From contig NZ_JH636434.1 in the NCBI RefSeq assembly GCF_000255655.1, positions 3,238,716 through 3,302,715 on the forward strand: a stretch of DNA of 64,000 bases. Reading direction: 5' to 3'. This document shows, in pieces, positions 17,252 through 25,969 of this stretch. This DNA is from Schlesneria paludicola DSM 18645 (GTDB taxonomy: Bacteria; Planctomycetota; Planctomycetia; Planctomycetales; Planctomycetaceae). The notes under the pieces are model-generated. The model had not been told where the DNA came from. It searched no databases and saw only the letters and a list, made by a program, of their open reading frames with translations. Each line of letters starts with the position of its first letter. Position 1 is the first letter of the stretch. Position numbers and translations under genes: made by a program.

Positions 17252-17296
17252 GAAAAAAGCTCAGCAAATGAACAGTCCATTTACTGAGCTTTTTTC
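17252..17296 (-). terminator. Strong bidirectional intrinsic terminator
   Basis: GAAAAAAGCTCAG (17252-17264) pairs perfectly with CTGAGCTTTTTTC (17284-17296). An extra AAATG/CATTT stem lies inside after one mismatch, and the top loop has 7 bases. Each strand reads into a six-T run. It lies 26 bp after the stop of the DUF1559 gene at 17323. Confidence 0.9.
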
Positions 17297-17322
17297 TGGG
17301 TTATTTTTCGCCTGTGTCAGGT

Positions 17323-18462
17323 CTAGAATTCGCCTAATGGCGAGTCAGCGCGGGCACGAGTTAACAAGCAGGCAAGTGTGACATTGCTGATATTTTCGTT
17401 GAGGAACCGTGCAGATCCGTCGCACAGCAATATTGTGATTCCTCCGGTGTGGAAGCTGTAGAAACTACCTCCAGACGCGCGATCATTGGATTTCATAATA
17501 CGGGCATTCGTACAATTAATTGCACATGGCCCCCCTACAGTCTGACCTGTCGTATCGGTTCCCTGGGTGCGAACCCAATTGAATCCATCAGCCCATGTTC
17601 CACCACTCCAGTTGGTTGCCAAATATGCGGCACTACTCGTCGACGATTGGCCACTACCATTTCCAAGGTTATTTCGCTTCTGGTAGAGGTTGTCGCGCCC
17701 AGCGAGCTCCGCGAGCAGGATCGTGTTCGACGTTCCATCCTGAACTTCTTTGATACCAAATTTCAGGAACACTCCACCACCAAAATTGATTGCATCCATC
17801 GAGAACGTGGAGGCGGTGCATTCTCCGATGGCACCTTCTTGGCGACCAACGCTGGTCGCTGCAGGTGGCGTCAACCCGGCGGCAAAGTTACTCCACACTG
17901 CTCCTGACAGTTTGTCCCACGTCGTGTAGTCGCACGCGCCGCCAACGTACGTAATCGGTGCGGTATAAGGTCCTGTCAGTGCATTCGGATTGCCATTTCC
18001 CGCCGTAGGATTCGTGTAGATCTGTGTCATAATGTTCGAGTCATACGTCTGCGTTACCTTCGCCGCCCCTGGACTCGAAGGACATTTGAATGCTGGGATC
18101 ACGGTCGCGACCGCTGCAGCATTGATCGGATCAAAAAACGGAACATTCTGATTGTATGAGTTGTACACGTTGGCCTGATCGAGTGACGGCAAGAGGCCAG
18201 GCGTCCATCCCTGCCAGTTTTGAAGAGTATGCGAGCTATCAACATAGCCCGCCGTCATGCCTCGAGGCCACGCGTTAAAGGTGCTGTGGTAATTATGGAA
18301 TGCGAGTCCAATTTGGTGCAAATTATTGCGACACTGGGTGCGGCGAGCGGCCTCTCGAGCCTGTTGAACCGCTGGCAACAACAGAGCGATCAAAACGGCG
18401 ATGATGGCGATGACCACCAGCAATTCGATCAGAGTAAAACCTGTCTTCCTACGCGAAGTCAT
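17323..18462 (-). CDS. DUF1559 protein with prepilin-type N-terminus
   Basis: A 379-residue member of the planctomycete-expanded DUF1559 family. The N-terminus is a type IV prepilin signal ([19 protein letters not shown], residues 8-26), cleaved before Phe9 by a prepilin peptidase. The signature [14 protein letters not shown] follows. The long variable domain ends in the H-x9-DG motif [12 protein letters not shown] and a C-terminal GEF. These are pseudopilin-like envelope proteins of unknown function. AGGA lies at a good distance before the ATG. A terminator follows directly, so it is a single-gene transcript or the end of the unit begun at 19794. Confidence 0.92.
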   Translation of the reverse strand: MTSRRKTGFTLIELLVVIAIIAVLIALLLPAVQQAREAARRTQCRNNLHQIGLAFHNYHSTFNAWPRGMTAGYVDSSHTLQNWQGWTPGLLPSLDQANVYNSYNQNVPFFDPINAAAVATVIPAFKCPSSPGAAKVTQTYDSNIMTQIYTNPTAGNGNPNALTGPYTAPITYVGGACDYTTWDKLSGAVWSNFAAGLTPPAATSVGRQEGAIGECTASTFSMDAINFGGGVFLKFGIKEVQDGTSNTILLAELAGRDNLYQKRNNLGNGSGQSSTSSAAYLATNWSGGTWADGFNWVRTQGTDTTGQTVGGPCAINCTNARIMKSNDRASGGSFYSFHTGGITILLCDGSARFLNENISNVTLACLLTRARADSPLGEF

Positions 18463-18735
18463 GTCTTGTTCCTGGATGAAATGAATGACGGTTCGTCATG
18501 AATTGACGAAGAGTAAAAAGCAAAATGAATCAACTCTCGTGAAGATTCAAACCTGAAATGAATCGTTGACGAATTCGCAACGAGCAGGCCAACGAACTTA
18601 GCGAAACGGCTGGGCCAAGCGGCAATTCCACTCGCTGCCGGTTGAAACCGGGGACTGGCCCAGAGGGGATTCAAATACACGACGACAGCTTGAATACCTC
18701 GGGGCCTTTCGCTGTTGCTGACCCCTCAAAATCGA

Positions 18736-19794
18736 TCAGAATTCGCCAACAACGGCACCATCACTGATGGTTGACAAGCGGCCATACGTCTGCGCATCCA
18801 AGTTTTCATTAAGGAAACGCACGGAACCATCGCCCATCAGAAAATGAGTCCCTCCCGAGTGACGGCTACCGAAGCCGTGAAAGTACTGCAGGATTGTCGC
18901 ACTACCGAGTGCAGGAGCTCCCGTGATATAAGCGCCTCCCTTTTTTACCGCTGCATTAATCGCAACCAGTGGATCAACAAACGCGTTGCAAACCCCAACC
19001 GCAAGTGCAACGCCGTTGGCTGTTTCCATCGTTGGAGCTGCATATGCATTGGAAAGAGTAGCGTCCGCATTGCCGTTGGCATGCGTTCCACACCAAGTTG
19101 CCGACGATCCGAAATTCCCGTTGGCATTAAACTGGACGAAGCATCGTTCTCCGACCATCGTGGTGTTGCTTGTTCCATCTGACATTGTCTGAATTCCGAT
19201 CTTGCTATTGGCGGTGAATGTGCCGCCCAAGAACTGGAATGTATTCGGAGAAAGCGCGGGAGTTGGTGAGCCGTTCTGCAGAGTGTTTGCGACGGCCGGA
19301 GTCGTGAAGCCCGGGTAGCCAGCCACCCCTGGATACGAAGACCAGCCACCAAAAAAGGGCCCGTTTTTATTGACGACGACCACGTTGAATGGGTCATCCG
19401 ATGGACAGCGCAGTGCATCCAATGGCTTGATCACGGCGGCATAGCTGTTTCCAGCAGGTGACGTCCCATCATGTCCCGCAACGAAATTCAGCTGATTATA
19501 GAGATTTCCCTGATCCAAATAGGGAAGGATGAAGGCGTTCCAGCCCCAACTCGCGTACGGATTATTGGCCGTGGCGCGAGTCGGCGCATCGATCCAACCA
19601 GGTGGGAAGGTGAGGTAATTGTCGTGGTAGTTGTGTAACCCAAGCCCCAACTGCTTGAGGTTGTTCTTGCACTGCGTTCTACGGGCCGCTTCGCGTGCGG
19701 CCTGAACGGCTGGAAGCAACAGCGAAATTAATACAGCAATAATTGCAATTACGACCAACAATTCGATCAGCGTAAACCCAGACATTCGTTTCAT
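18736..19794 (-). CDS. DUF1559 protein with prepilin-type N-terminus
   Basis: A 352-residue paralogue of the protein at 17323-18462, with the prepilin signal [20 protein letters not shown] directly after a short basic start and the same [14 protein letters not shown] segment. The C-terminal motif is HSGGTHFLMGDG, then VRFLNENLDAQTYGRL and GEF. I chose the ATG at 19794, which has GGAG seven bases upstream; the longer version from 19842 would put 16 unneeded residues before the leader. The two DUF1559 proteins differ strongly in the middle, where they are likely to bind different partners. Confidence 0.92.
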   Translation of the reverse strand: MKRMSGFTLIELLVVIAIIAVLISLLLPAVQAAREAARRTQCKNNLKQLGLGLHNYHDNYLTFPPGWIDAPTRATANNPYASWGWNAFILPYLDQGNLYNQLNFVAGHDGTSPAGNSYAAVIKPLDALRCPSDDPFNVVVVNKNGPFFGGWSSYPGVAGYPGFTTPAVANTLQNGSPTPALSPNTFQFLGGTFTANSKIGIQTMSDGTSNTTMVGERCFVQFNANGNFGSSATWCGTHANGNADATLSNAYAAPTMETANGVALAVGVCNAFVDPLVAINAAVKKGGAYITGAPALGSATILQYFHGFGSRHSGGTHFLMGDGSVRFLNENLDAQTYGRLSTISDGAVVGEF

Positions 19795-20263
19795 AACTGA
19801 CTCCAAGGCACGAAAAAATACATGATGCAAGTTAGAACACACGCATGTGGAAATGCGAAAAAAAATCGACGAACTCTTTCATAGCAGCTCACACATCAAA
19901 AGATCAACCTTCACTAATCCGTAGAACGTAAATTTAAAATTACAAATATTTAATGTAAATCTGGCCAAAAATTGTTTTTCGACTTGCAAAAATCTCGGCG
20001 ACACTGAAGACAATATTGCAAAATATGACATCGAATCGCAACATTCGCTCAAACTGAACAATTCCCCATGAATTCGAATCGAGCATTTTATGTGAAATGG
20101 AACAAGGGTGAGCTTGTCGCCGAATGCTGGAGAAAATCGTGCGGACCAGCGTGGCCACTCCGTACCCCAAGCATTCGCAGCGCCACCCTATTGACTCACC
20201 TCGTAGACTTGAACCGCAGGATGTGTAGGTGTACTCGACCGTCAATTTCGACGAGGTAGCCTC
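19795..20263. other. AT-rich spacer between divergent genes
   Basis: This 469-bp spacer lies between the DUF1559 gene and the saccharopine dehydrogenase-like gene. The part from about 19880 to 20060 is clearly richer in A and T than the rest of the window and probably holds promoters for the leftward gene. I see no convincing gene or RNA in it; short open frames have no recognisable content. Confidence 0.5.
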
Positions 20264-21376
20264 ATGACGAACGTGTTGCTGCTGGGCGCGGGCACAATTG
20301 GGCGTATGATCGCCGCGCTCCTGATTCGATCCGGTGACTACACCGTCCGAATTGCGGATACGGATGCCGAAGCCCTCAGGCGGCTGCAGGTGAAATTCGG
20401 TGTCGAAACCGTCGTTCTGGATGCCTCGTCGGAAGAACAACTGTTCTCGGCCATGAATGGCATGAAGGCAGTGATCTCGGCACTCACCTTCAGTCTGAAC
20501 CCCACAGTTGCTCGAGTTGCGCTCCGAGCGGGTGTCAGCTATTTTGACCTGACCGAAGATGTGGCCACGACCGCTGCGGTCCGCGCATTGGCGTCGGCTG
20601 CCAAGCCGGGACAGATCTTCATGCCGCAATGCGGACTGGCCCCGGGATTTGTCGGAATCGTCGCCAATCATTTGGCCCAGAAATTTGAGTCGCTCGATTC
20701 ATTGCTGCTACGCGTGGGTGCATTGCCCGAATTCCCGACGAACTCGCTGAAATACAATCTGACCTGGTCCACCGATGGCCTGATCAACGAGTACTGCAAT
20801 CCTTGCGACGTCATTCACCAGAATGAACGCCAGAACGTTTGGCCGCTGGAAGGGCTCGAACATCTCTCGATCGATGGCGTTGAGTACGAAGCGTTCTCGA
20901 CATCGGGGGGGCTCGGCACGCTCTGCGAAACGTTTCAGGGAAAAGTCCGCGAGCTCAACTACAAAACGGTCCGCTACATCGGGCATCGCGACCGCATGCT
21001 GTTTCTATTGGACGAACTTCGACTGCGCGAACGCCGAACCCTGCTGAAAGAGATCCTCGAGAACGCCCTCCCGCGTACGCTGCAGGATGTCGTTGTGGTC
21101 TTCTGCACAGCCACGGGACAGCGTGACGGACAAATGGTACAGCTGTGGGATGCCCGAAAGGTCTATCATCAGACACATGGTGATGAAGTCTGGAGTGCGA
21201 TCCAAATCACGACGGCGTCTGCAATTTGTGCCGTGCTGGATCTGCATCTGACGGGCCAGCTGCCCGAAACGGGATTCGTCAGACAAGAGCAAGTGTCGTT
21301 CGACGCGTTCCTCGCGAATCGATTTGGCAGCCACTACGTCTCGTCGGGATCAACGCGAGACGCCCCGTCCCGCTGA
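20264..21376 (+). CDS. Saccharopine dehydrogenase-family NAD(P)-binding protein
   Basis: A 370-residue oxidoreductase with an N-terminal Rossmann fold (VLLLGAGTIGRMIAALL, residues 4-20) followed by RIADTDAEAL. The middle and C-terminal parts resemble saccharopine dehydrogenase/carboxynorspermidine synthase-like enzymes: PQCGLAPGFVGIVANHL is the characteristic central segment. The family reduces imines formed between an amino acid and a keto acid or aldehyde. The substrate cannot be told here, and no lysine or polyamine gene is adjacent. It converges with the diadenylate cyclase-like gene. Confidence 0.85.
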   Translation: MTNVLLLGAGTIGRMIAALLIRSGDYTVRIADTDAEALRRLQVKFGVETVVLDASSEEQLFSAMNGMKAVISALTFSLNPTVARVALRAGVSYFDLTEDVATTAAVRALASAAKPGQIFMPQCGLAPGFVGIVANHLAQKFESLDSLLLRVGALPEFPTNSLKYNLTWSTDGLINEYCNPCDVIHQNERQNVWPLEGLEHLSIDGVEYEAFSTSGGLGTLCETFQGKVRELNYKTVRYIGHRDRMLFLLDELRLRERRTLLKEILENALPRTLQDVVVVFCTATGQRDGQMVQLWDARKVYHQTHGDEVWSAIQITTASAICAVLDLHLTGQLPETGFVRQEQVSFDAFLANRFGSHYVSSGSTRDAPSR

Positions 21377-21474
21377 GCTGACACAAGTGCAACGATCACG
21401 GTGGCTGAACTAACGCCTTCCACCCGCCACCGGAAAAAGCCACCGCCTGATACCGACTTCCTGCCGCGAAATCG

Positions 21475-22836
21475 CTACCACTTCGTCGCGGCGGCACGTT
21501 CCAGGGTGAAAACGGCCGTGCCGTTACGAAAGAGCGTGACTGTCCCCGTCGATTGACTGACGGTAATCGCCATCGCGAGCGTGTGGGCGGAGATTGCCGC
21601 AGCCGTCGAATGGCGGGCCCCCAATCCCTGTGGCAAGCCAGGTGGCAGCGACTTCGGCATCAGATAGGTTCCGGCACTCAAAACCGTCCCGTCGCCTTGA
21701 ATAATGAACGCGCCATCGATCAGCGCGAATTCCTTCATCGTTTCCGTCAGACTGGGGTCGAGAACGTTCCGCAACTGCCGGGAGTAGCCGTGGAATGGAT
21801 TCAAGACAAGCTGCTGTGAGTTCCGCAGAACGTTCCGGGCATCCCCCACCACGAACATCGCCCCGACCGGGTGCGCCTCTCGACCTTCCGCCGCAATTTC
21901 AACCGCCAACGACAAGACGCGCAGCATCACCGCGGGCCTGACCACATCGACGCCGCGCCGATTCTTCTCAGAGAGCATCGCCCGCAAGTGCGCTTCAGGC
22001 TTGGTCACCGTAATGCTGTCGAGGCGGCGACCGTCCGGTCCCGTCACGCAGACCACGCTCGTCTTCTCGTGCAACAGATTCTGCGAAGACGCCAGCAATT
22101 GCCCCAGATTGGCACGATCCATTCGCGACAGCGAAGCGTGAAGCCCCTCGAATACATGTGTATCTTCACGATCAATGTGAAAATCGTCGCTATGCTCGGT
22201 GGTGACCAACAGCAAGCGTCCCTTCCATTGAGACAATGGCTCCCAGGGAACACTTTCGAGTCGGTCGATCGCCACAAGCAGCGCCTGGGCACCGAGTGAC
22301 TCAACCAGCTGAATCGCCTGCCTGACGATCACCTGCGTCAGGCGGGGAATCCCCGGAGCACGCGCAGGCCGCTGGTCGGGCTGAATTCCCGCTTTCGCCA
22401 GTAGCAACGAATCGATCGTGCGGGTGTCTTTGGCCTCGATCAGTTGTTGTCGGAACTCCGGCAGCTTCAGCAACTCGGCCAGACCGGCGAGCACTTCCAC
22501 ATGCGTCTGCTGCAGCTTACGGCCAATCACCAGCAGCACAATCAGCTTGACGCTCTGGCCGCTGGGGACCCCATAATCGATGCCTGCCCGGCTACGGCCC
22601 AGGACGACTCGAAAGTCGCCTTCCCAATCCACAAAGGCGTGGGGTAATGCAAAATCGCTCGAAACCAGAGTCTGAGCGGCCGCTTCACGTTCCTCGATCG
22701 CTTCGAGAACCGTATCGGGAGCGATTCCTTCATCTTCCCAATTCGCCGCTTGAACGAGCGCTCGAATGGCGGCCGGACGTTGTTTTACGCTCAGCTCAAG
22801 GATCCGAATCGCACTGACCAGCTCACCGAAGTCCAA
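21475..22836 (-). CDS. PTS EIIA-like domain fused to a diadenylate cyclase (DAC) domain
   Basis: A 453-residue protein with three parts. Residues about 5-140 resemble a PTS EIIA/PtsN domain with phospho-acceptor-type His66 (FALPHAF). Residues about 160-280 look like the pyruvate-kinase C-terminal-like alpha/beta domain found in some archaeal c-di-AMP synthases. Residues about 290-453 are a DAC domain with DGA at 374-376 and LGARHS with Arg408-His409; the third residue of the usual RHR motif is Ser. Predicted reaction: two ATP to c-di-AMP. The TTG start at 22836 has GGAG eight bases upstream; a longer TTG start at 22887 lacks this. Fusion suggests control of nucleotide synthesis by phosphotransfer. 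Confidence 0.8.
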   Translation of the reverse strand: MDFGELVSAIRILELSVKQRPAAIRALVQAANWEDEGIAPDTVLEAIEEREAAAQTLVSSDFALPHAFVDWEGDFRVVLGRSRAGIDYGVPSGQSVKLIVLLVIGRKLQQTHVEVLAGLAELLKLPEFRQQLIEAKDTRTIDSLLLAKAGIQPDQRPARAPGIPRLTQVIVRQAIQLVESLGAQALLVAIDRLESVPWEPLSQWKGRLLLVTTEHSDDFHIDREDTHVFEGLHASLSRMDRANLGQLLASSQNLLHEKTSVVCVTGPDGRRLDSITVTKPEAHLRAMLSEKNRRGVDVVRPAVMLRVLSLAVEIAAEGREAHPVGAMFVVGDARNVLRNSQQLVLNPFHGYSRQLRNVLDPSLTETMKEFALIDGAFIIQGDGTVLSAGTYLMPKSLPPGLPQGLGARHSTAAAISAHTLAMAITVSQSTGTVTLFRNGTAVFTLERAAATKW

Positions 22837-23147
22837 TGAGGCGTCTCCGTTTGATTTGCCGCAATATTGCCAATCCGCTGTCCGCAAATTTTTCGATAGT
22901 TGACGAAGTGTGGCGGTTTATAATCCAAGACCGATTCCACTCGCAACCGCCGTCTAACACGAGTTGACTCAATTTTCACAGGGAAAATGGATTGATTCCG
23001 CCGTAGCCGGGATGCAAGACGCAAGCGCATCAAAAAAACGAATCAACCAGACATCGCCTTGATGACACGTCGACCATCCTTCTCGCGAACGGCCTTACGC
23101 AGGCTTGCTCGCGATTGTTGGAAGAACTCTTAAGCCGGAACAGAAGT
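22837..23147. other. Spacer upstream of the DAC gene
   Basis: This 311-bp spacer lies between the 3' end of tag and the start of the EIIA-DAC gene. It should contain the leftward promoter of the latter. I see no gene and no strong hairpin. A TATAAT at 22919-22924 faces rightward, but its upstream TTGACG is only 13 bases away, so I do not call a promoter. Confidence 0.4.
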
Positions 23148-23759
23148 TCAGGACCTCGAATTCGACCGGCCCTTGGTCGTCAGCTCCGAATAGCGAAAAC
23201 AGGTCACCAGATGGTCGTTCACCATGCCTGTGGCCTGCATGAAGGCATAACAGATCGTCGTTCCGACGAATTTGAATCCACGCTTCTTCAAACTTTTGCT
23301 CATCGCGTCCGACTCGGCCGTCAATGCGGGAACTTCGCCAATCGATCGCCGGCTATTCTGCTTCGTCGTCCCGTCGACAAAGCTCCAAATGTACTGATCG
23401 AACGAACCGAACTCGTCTTGGACAGCGAGAAACGCCCTGGCGTTCAAAACGACCGACGCAATTTTCAAGCGGTTTCTGACAATCCCCGGATTCTGCATCA
23501 GGCTCGCTTCACGATCCGCGTCGTATTTCACGATCCGGTGGGCATCGAACCCGTCAAAGGCTTCACGATAGTGATCGCGTTTTTTCAAAATTGTGTCCCA
23601 ACTGAGCCCTGCCTGAGCCCCTTCCAAAATCAAGAACTCGAACAGCAGTCGGTCGTCGTGCACCGGAACACCCCATTCCTCGTCATGGTACGCGATACTC
23701 AGCTCGTTCTTGGCCCACGAGCAACGGCTGACTTCTGCGGCGGGCGGGAGTTTTGGCAT
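23148..23759 (-). CDS. tag: DNA-3-methyladenine glycosylase I
   Basis: A 203-residue base-excision repair enzyme that removes 3-methyladenine from alkylated DNA. All four zinc-binding residues of the Tag family are visible: Cys13 (SRCSWA), His25 (YHDEEWG), His183 and Cys187 (NDHLVTC). The catalytic/binding stretch EGAQAGLSWDTILKKRDHYR is typical. I chose the ATG at 23759 because the family begins just before the first zinc Cys; 33 extra residues upstream (from 23858) look non-coding. It is divergent from the MarR gene at 23926. Confidence 0.93.
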   Translation of the reverse strand: MPKLPPAAEVSRCSWAKNELSIAYHDEEWGVPVHDDRLLFEFLILEGAQAGLSWDTILKKRDHYREAFDGFDAHRIVKYDADREASLMQNPGIVRNRLKIASVVLNARAFLAVQDEFGSFDQYIWSFVDGTTKQNSRRSIGEVPALTAESDAMSKSLKKRGFKFVGTTICYAFMQATGMVNDHLVTCFRYSELTTKGRSNSRS

Positions 23760-23857
23760 GGGATTCAAGTCCGTCAGATCAAAAAAGAGTCCGTATTCGA
23801 CGCACGGTCGTGCGTCGAATCTAGCGGTTGACGCCAGGAAAAACTCGCCATTTTTCA

Positions 23858-23886
23858 TTGACGTGACAATAGTTCACATGTAATCT
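23858..23886 (+). promoter_or_regulatory. marR promoter with overlapping operator box
   Basis: TTGACG (23858-23863) and TAATCT (23881-23886) are separated by 17 bases, a good sigma-70 layout. The box TCACATGTAATC (23874-23885) overlaps the -10 region and recurs exactly at 24455-24466 in front of the pirin gene. This suggests that the MarR protein represses its own transcription. Confidence 0.6.
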
Positions 23887-23925
23887 ATTTATGTAGAAAC
23901 GAAATCCTGCCGCAAGGAGAACGCA

Positions 23926-24408
23926 ATGACCAACAATCAACTGCAGCGAGAACTCAAGAAACGAAACCCGTTCGAATCGCCCGTTCAAGAGGCAAACCTG
24001 AACATCGTGCGGACCAGCGATCAGTTCCAGAATCGCTTCGGCCGACTGTTTCGGCAATATGGCCTTACGCCCTCGCAGTACAATGTCTTGCGGATTCTAC
24101 GGGGCGAAGGCCGGCCGATGCCCTGCCTGGATGTGGCCGAACGGATGATTCAAGTCGTCCCGGCCATGACCGGCCTGATCGATCGACTCGAAAAGCAGGA
24201 ACTGGTCGTGCGCGAGCGCAGCGTCGAAGACCGCCGCGTGATTTATGTCGAAATCACCTCCAAGGGACTCGAACTGCTCGGGGAAATGGACAAACCCGTG
24301 AATGAACTCCATCAGCGTTTGATGGGACACCTCACCGTTTCGGAACTCAAGGAACTCAGCCGTTTGTTGGAAAAATGCCGACAGAGTTTAAATGGCGATG
24401 CGGTTTGA
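23926..24408 (+). CDS. MarR-family transcriptional regulator
   Basis: A 160-residue winged-helix dimeric repressor. The DNA-binding core spans GLTPSQYNVLRILRGEG to the wing ERSVEDRRVIYVEITSKG, a classic MarR signature (DRR followed by the beta wing). AGGAG lies eight bases before the ATG. It precedes a pirin gene and a DoxX gene on the same strand. The motif TCACATGTAATC in both its own promoter and the pirin promoter points to local control. MarR proteins with DoxX and pirin partners usually respond to electrophiles, phenolics or oxidants; the effector here is not evident. Confidence 0.9.
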   Translation: MTNNQLQRELKKRNPFESPVQEANLNIVRTSDQFQNRFGRLFRQYGLTPSQYNVLRILRGEGRPMPCLDVAERMIQVVPAMTGLIDRLEKQELVVRERSVEDRRVIYVEITSKGLELLGEMDKPVNELHQRLMGHLTVSELKELSRLLEKCRQSLNGDAV

Positions 24409-24429
24409 GCATCTCTTTTTTAAGAAAAT

Positions 24430-24466
24430 ACATGACATGTAAGATATTGACATGTCACATGTAATC
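24430..24466. promoter_or_regulatory. Clustered CATGT operator boxes before the pirin gene
   Basis: ACATGTAA occurs at 24435-24442 and again at 24457-24464, 22 bp (two helical turns) apart. Between them is the perfect palindrome TGACATGTCA (24448-24457), which contains a TTGACA start at 24447. The second box is part of the 12-base sequence TCACATGTAATC shared with the marR promoter. Together these look like a two-dimer MarR operator covering the promoter of the pirin gene. Confidence 0.6.
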
Positions 24467-24548
24467 CTGACAGGGGACACACGTCAGTCAATCCAAACCA
24501 AGCCGCGGCGAACCCCAGACCTCTGCCGCCGACGTCACGAAAGGAAAA

Positions 24549-25250
24549 ATGATGATCCAAATTCGCAAAGCCAATGATCGCGGACATGCCGATCACGGCT
24601 GGCTCAATGCCTACCACACATTCTCGTTCGCCTCATATCGCGATCCGCAATTCATGGGATTTCGATCACTTCGCGTCATGAATGAAGATCGCGTCGCACC
24701 TGGTCAGGGATTTGGCACGCATCCCCATCAGGATATGGAAATCGTGACCTATGTCTTGGAAGGTGCATTGGAGCATCGCGACTCGATGGGCAACGGCGAA
24801 GTCCTGCGGCCCGGAGAATTCCAGCGAATGTCGGCCGGGACGGGAATCACCCATAGTGAGTTCAACCCGTCTGACACGGAACCTGTGCATCTGTATCAGA
24901 TCTGGTTGTACCCCGAAAAACGCGGGATCGAGCCGAGCTATGAACAAAAGCGTTTTCCTGTCGCAGAACAGTCCAATCGGCTGCGATTGGTCGCCTCGCC
25001 AACGGGGGCAGACGGGTCCTTGCAGATCCATCAGGACGCGCAGATTTTCCTGTCCCAACTGACCAAAGGACACGAAGTCGTCCATCAATTGCTGCCGAAT
25101 CGCCATGCCTGGCTGCAGGTCCTGCGAGGATCGGTCGAGCTGAATGGACGTGAATTACAAACCAGTGACGGTGCGGCCGTCAGCGAGATCACAACCCTGG
25201 CGATCCGGGCCAGTGATGATGCCGAAGTCATGCTGTTTGACCTCGCTTAA
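24549..25250 (+). CDS. Pirin family protein (quercetin dioxygenase-like bicupin)
   Basis: A 233-residue bicupin. The metal site of the N-terminal cupin is intact: HPH (residues 58 and 60) and, about 43 residues on, GITHSEFN with His and Glu. Counting from the second Met gives the canonical 57/59 numbering, so ATG at 24552 is an equal candidate; AAGGA precedes both. The C-terminal cupin (about 140-233) lacks an obvious metal site, as usual. YhhW-type members oxidise quercetin-like flavonols in vitro, and others act as redox-sensitive regulators. Control by the adjacent MarR is suggested by shared boxes. Confidence 0.92.
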   Translation: MMIQIRKANDRGHADHGWLNAYHTFSFASYRDPQFMGFRSLRVMNEDRVAPGQGFGTHPHQDMEIVTYVLEGALEHRDSMGNGEVLRPGEFQRMSAGTGITHSEFNPSDTEPVHLYQIWLYPEKRGIEPSYEQKRFPVAEQSNRLRLVASPTGADGSLQIHQDAQIFLSQLTKGHEVVHQLLPNRHAWLQVLRGSVELNGRELQTSDGAAVSEITTLAIRASDDAEVMLFDLA

Positions 25251-25270
25251 GGGATCCTGCCGCAACGCTG

Positions 25271-25312
25271 TTCGGCTGTCAGGGGGAATTCCAGTTCGCT
25301 CTCACAGCCGAA
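25271..25312. terminator. Hairpin between pirin and doxX genes
   Basis: Perfect 9-base arms TTCGGCTGT (25271-25279) and ACAGCCGAA (25304-25312) are separated by 24 bases. It lies 20 bp after the pirin stop and 100 bp before the DoxX start. With no T-run it may be a weak terminator or an RNA stability element. Confidence 0.35.
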
Positions 25313-25412
25313 TATCCCGCTGCAAAGTGGTTCCGTTGAAATGACCACGCATCACTAAATCGACTTCTCTCTTCAAAATCAAAACGACAGAATCTGAAAG
25401 CGAGCGACGATC

Positions 25413-25838
25413 ATGCAAACGACCATTCAAGGATTGGCCACGGTGTTGGGCCGAGTCATGATTTCCACGATCTTTGTTCTGAGTGCCGTGGGCAACAAGA
25501 TCCCAAACTTCAAGGGCGTGTCGGACTATATGGCGTCGGAAGGAGTTCCCCAACCGCAGGTCATGCTGGCCGGTGCCATCGTGTTCCTGATCGCCGGAAG
25601 CGTCTCAATCGTGCTGGGTTACCGGGCGCGCGTGGGAGCCAGCTTGCTGCTCGCCTTTCTCATCCTGGCGACGTATTTCTTCCACGATTTCTGGACCATG
25701 CAAGGCCAGGAACAGCAACAACAGATGATCCAATTCATGAAGAATCTGTCGATGATGGGAGCGATGGTATTCCTGATGGCAAACGGATCAGGCCCAATGA
25801 GTCTCGACAATCGCCGCCCGGTGCCTGTTCATCGTTAG
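25413..25838 (+). CDS. DoxX-family membrane protein
   Basis: A 141-residue protein with four predicted membrane helices (about residues 8-25, 48-66, 72-90 and 105-125), matching the DoxX family in length and in the sequence GRVMISTIFVLSAVGNKIPNF-type start. DoxX relatives are linked to thiol/oxidative stress handling and to quinol-dependent oxidases. It is the third member of a MarR-pirin-DoxX cluster and probably shares its regulation, although a 162-bp spacer with a hairpin separates it from the pirin gene. Confidence 0.88.
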   Translation: MQTTIQGLATVLGRVMISTIFVLSAVGNKIPNFKGVSDYMASEGVPQPQVMLAGAIVFLIAGSVSIVLGYRARVGASLLLAFLILATYFFHDFWTMQGQEQQQQMIQFMKNLSMMGAMVFLMANGSGPMSLDNRRPVPVHR

Positions 25839-25867
25839 TGGTGCTTCGAAGCCTCGTCAACACTTCG

Positions 25868-25913
25868 ATGAACATCGCCACAAATAGACCAAAGCATTTG
25901 TGGCGATGTTCAT
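25868..25913. terminator. Long perfect hairpin between convergent genes
   Basis: An 18-base perfect stem (25868-25885 with 25896-25913; arms begin ATGAACATCG and end CGATGTTCAT) has a 10-base loop. It sits between the convergent DoxX and folE genes and is likely to end transcription from both sides, even without a long T-run. Confidence 0.65.
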
Positions 25914-25969
25914 AAACCTGTCACAACTAAGTGACTGCGACACGTTTCGCGGTCACGACGTGATTGAGG

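Noticed and set aside
22900-22924. TTGACG followed by TATAAT as a rightward promoter
   Set aside because: The spacing is only 13 bases, and it would point toward the 3' end of the tag gene on the opposite strand with no rightward gene until 23926.
23115-23831. A 238-codon open frame on the plus strand
   Set aside because: It is opposite the tag gene, whose zinc ligands are all present. The antisense translation has no family features.
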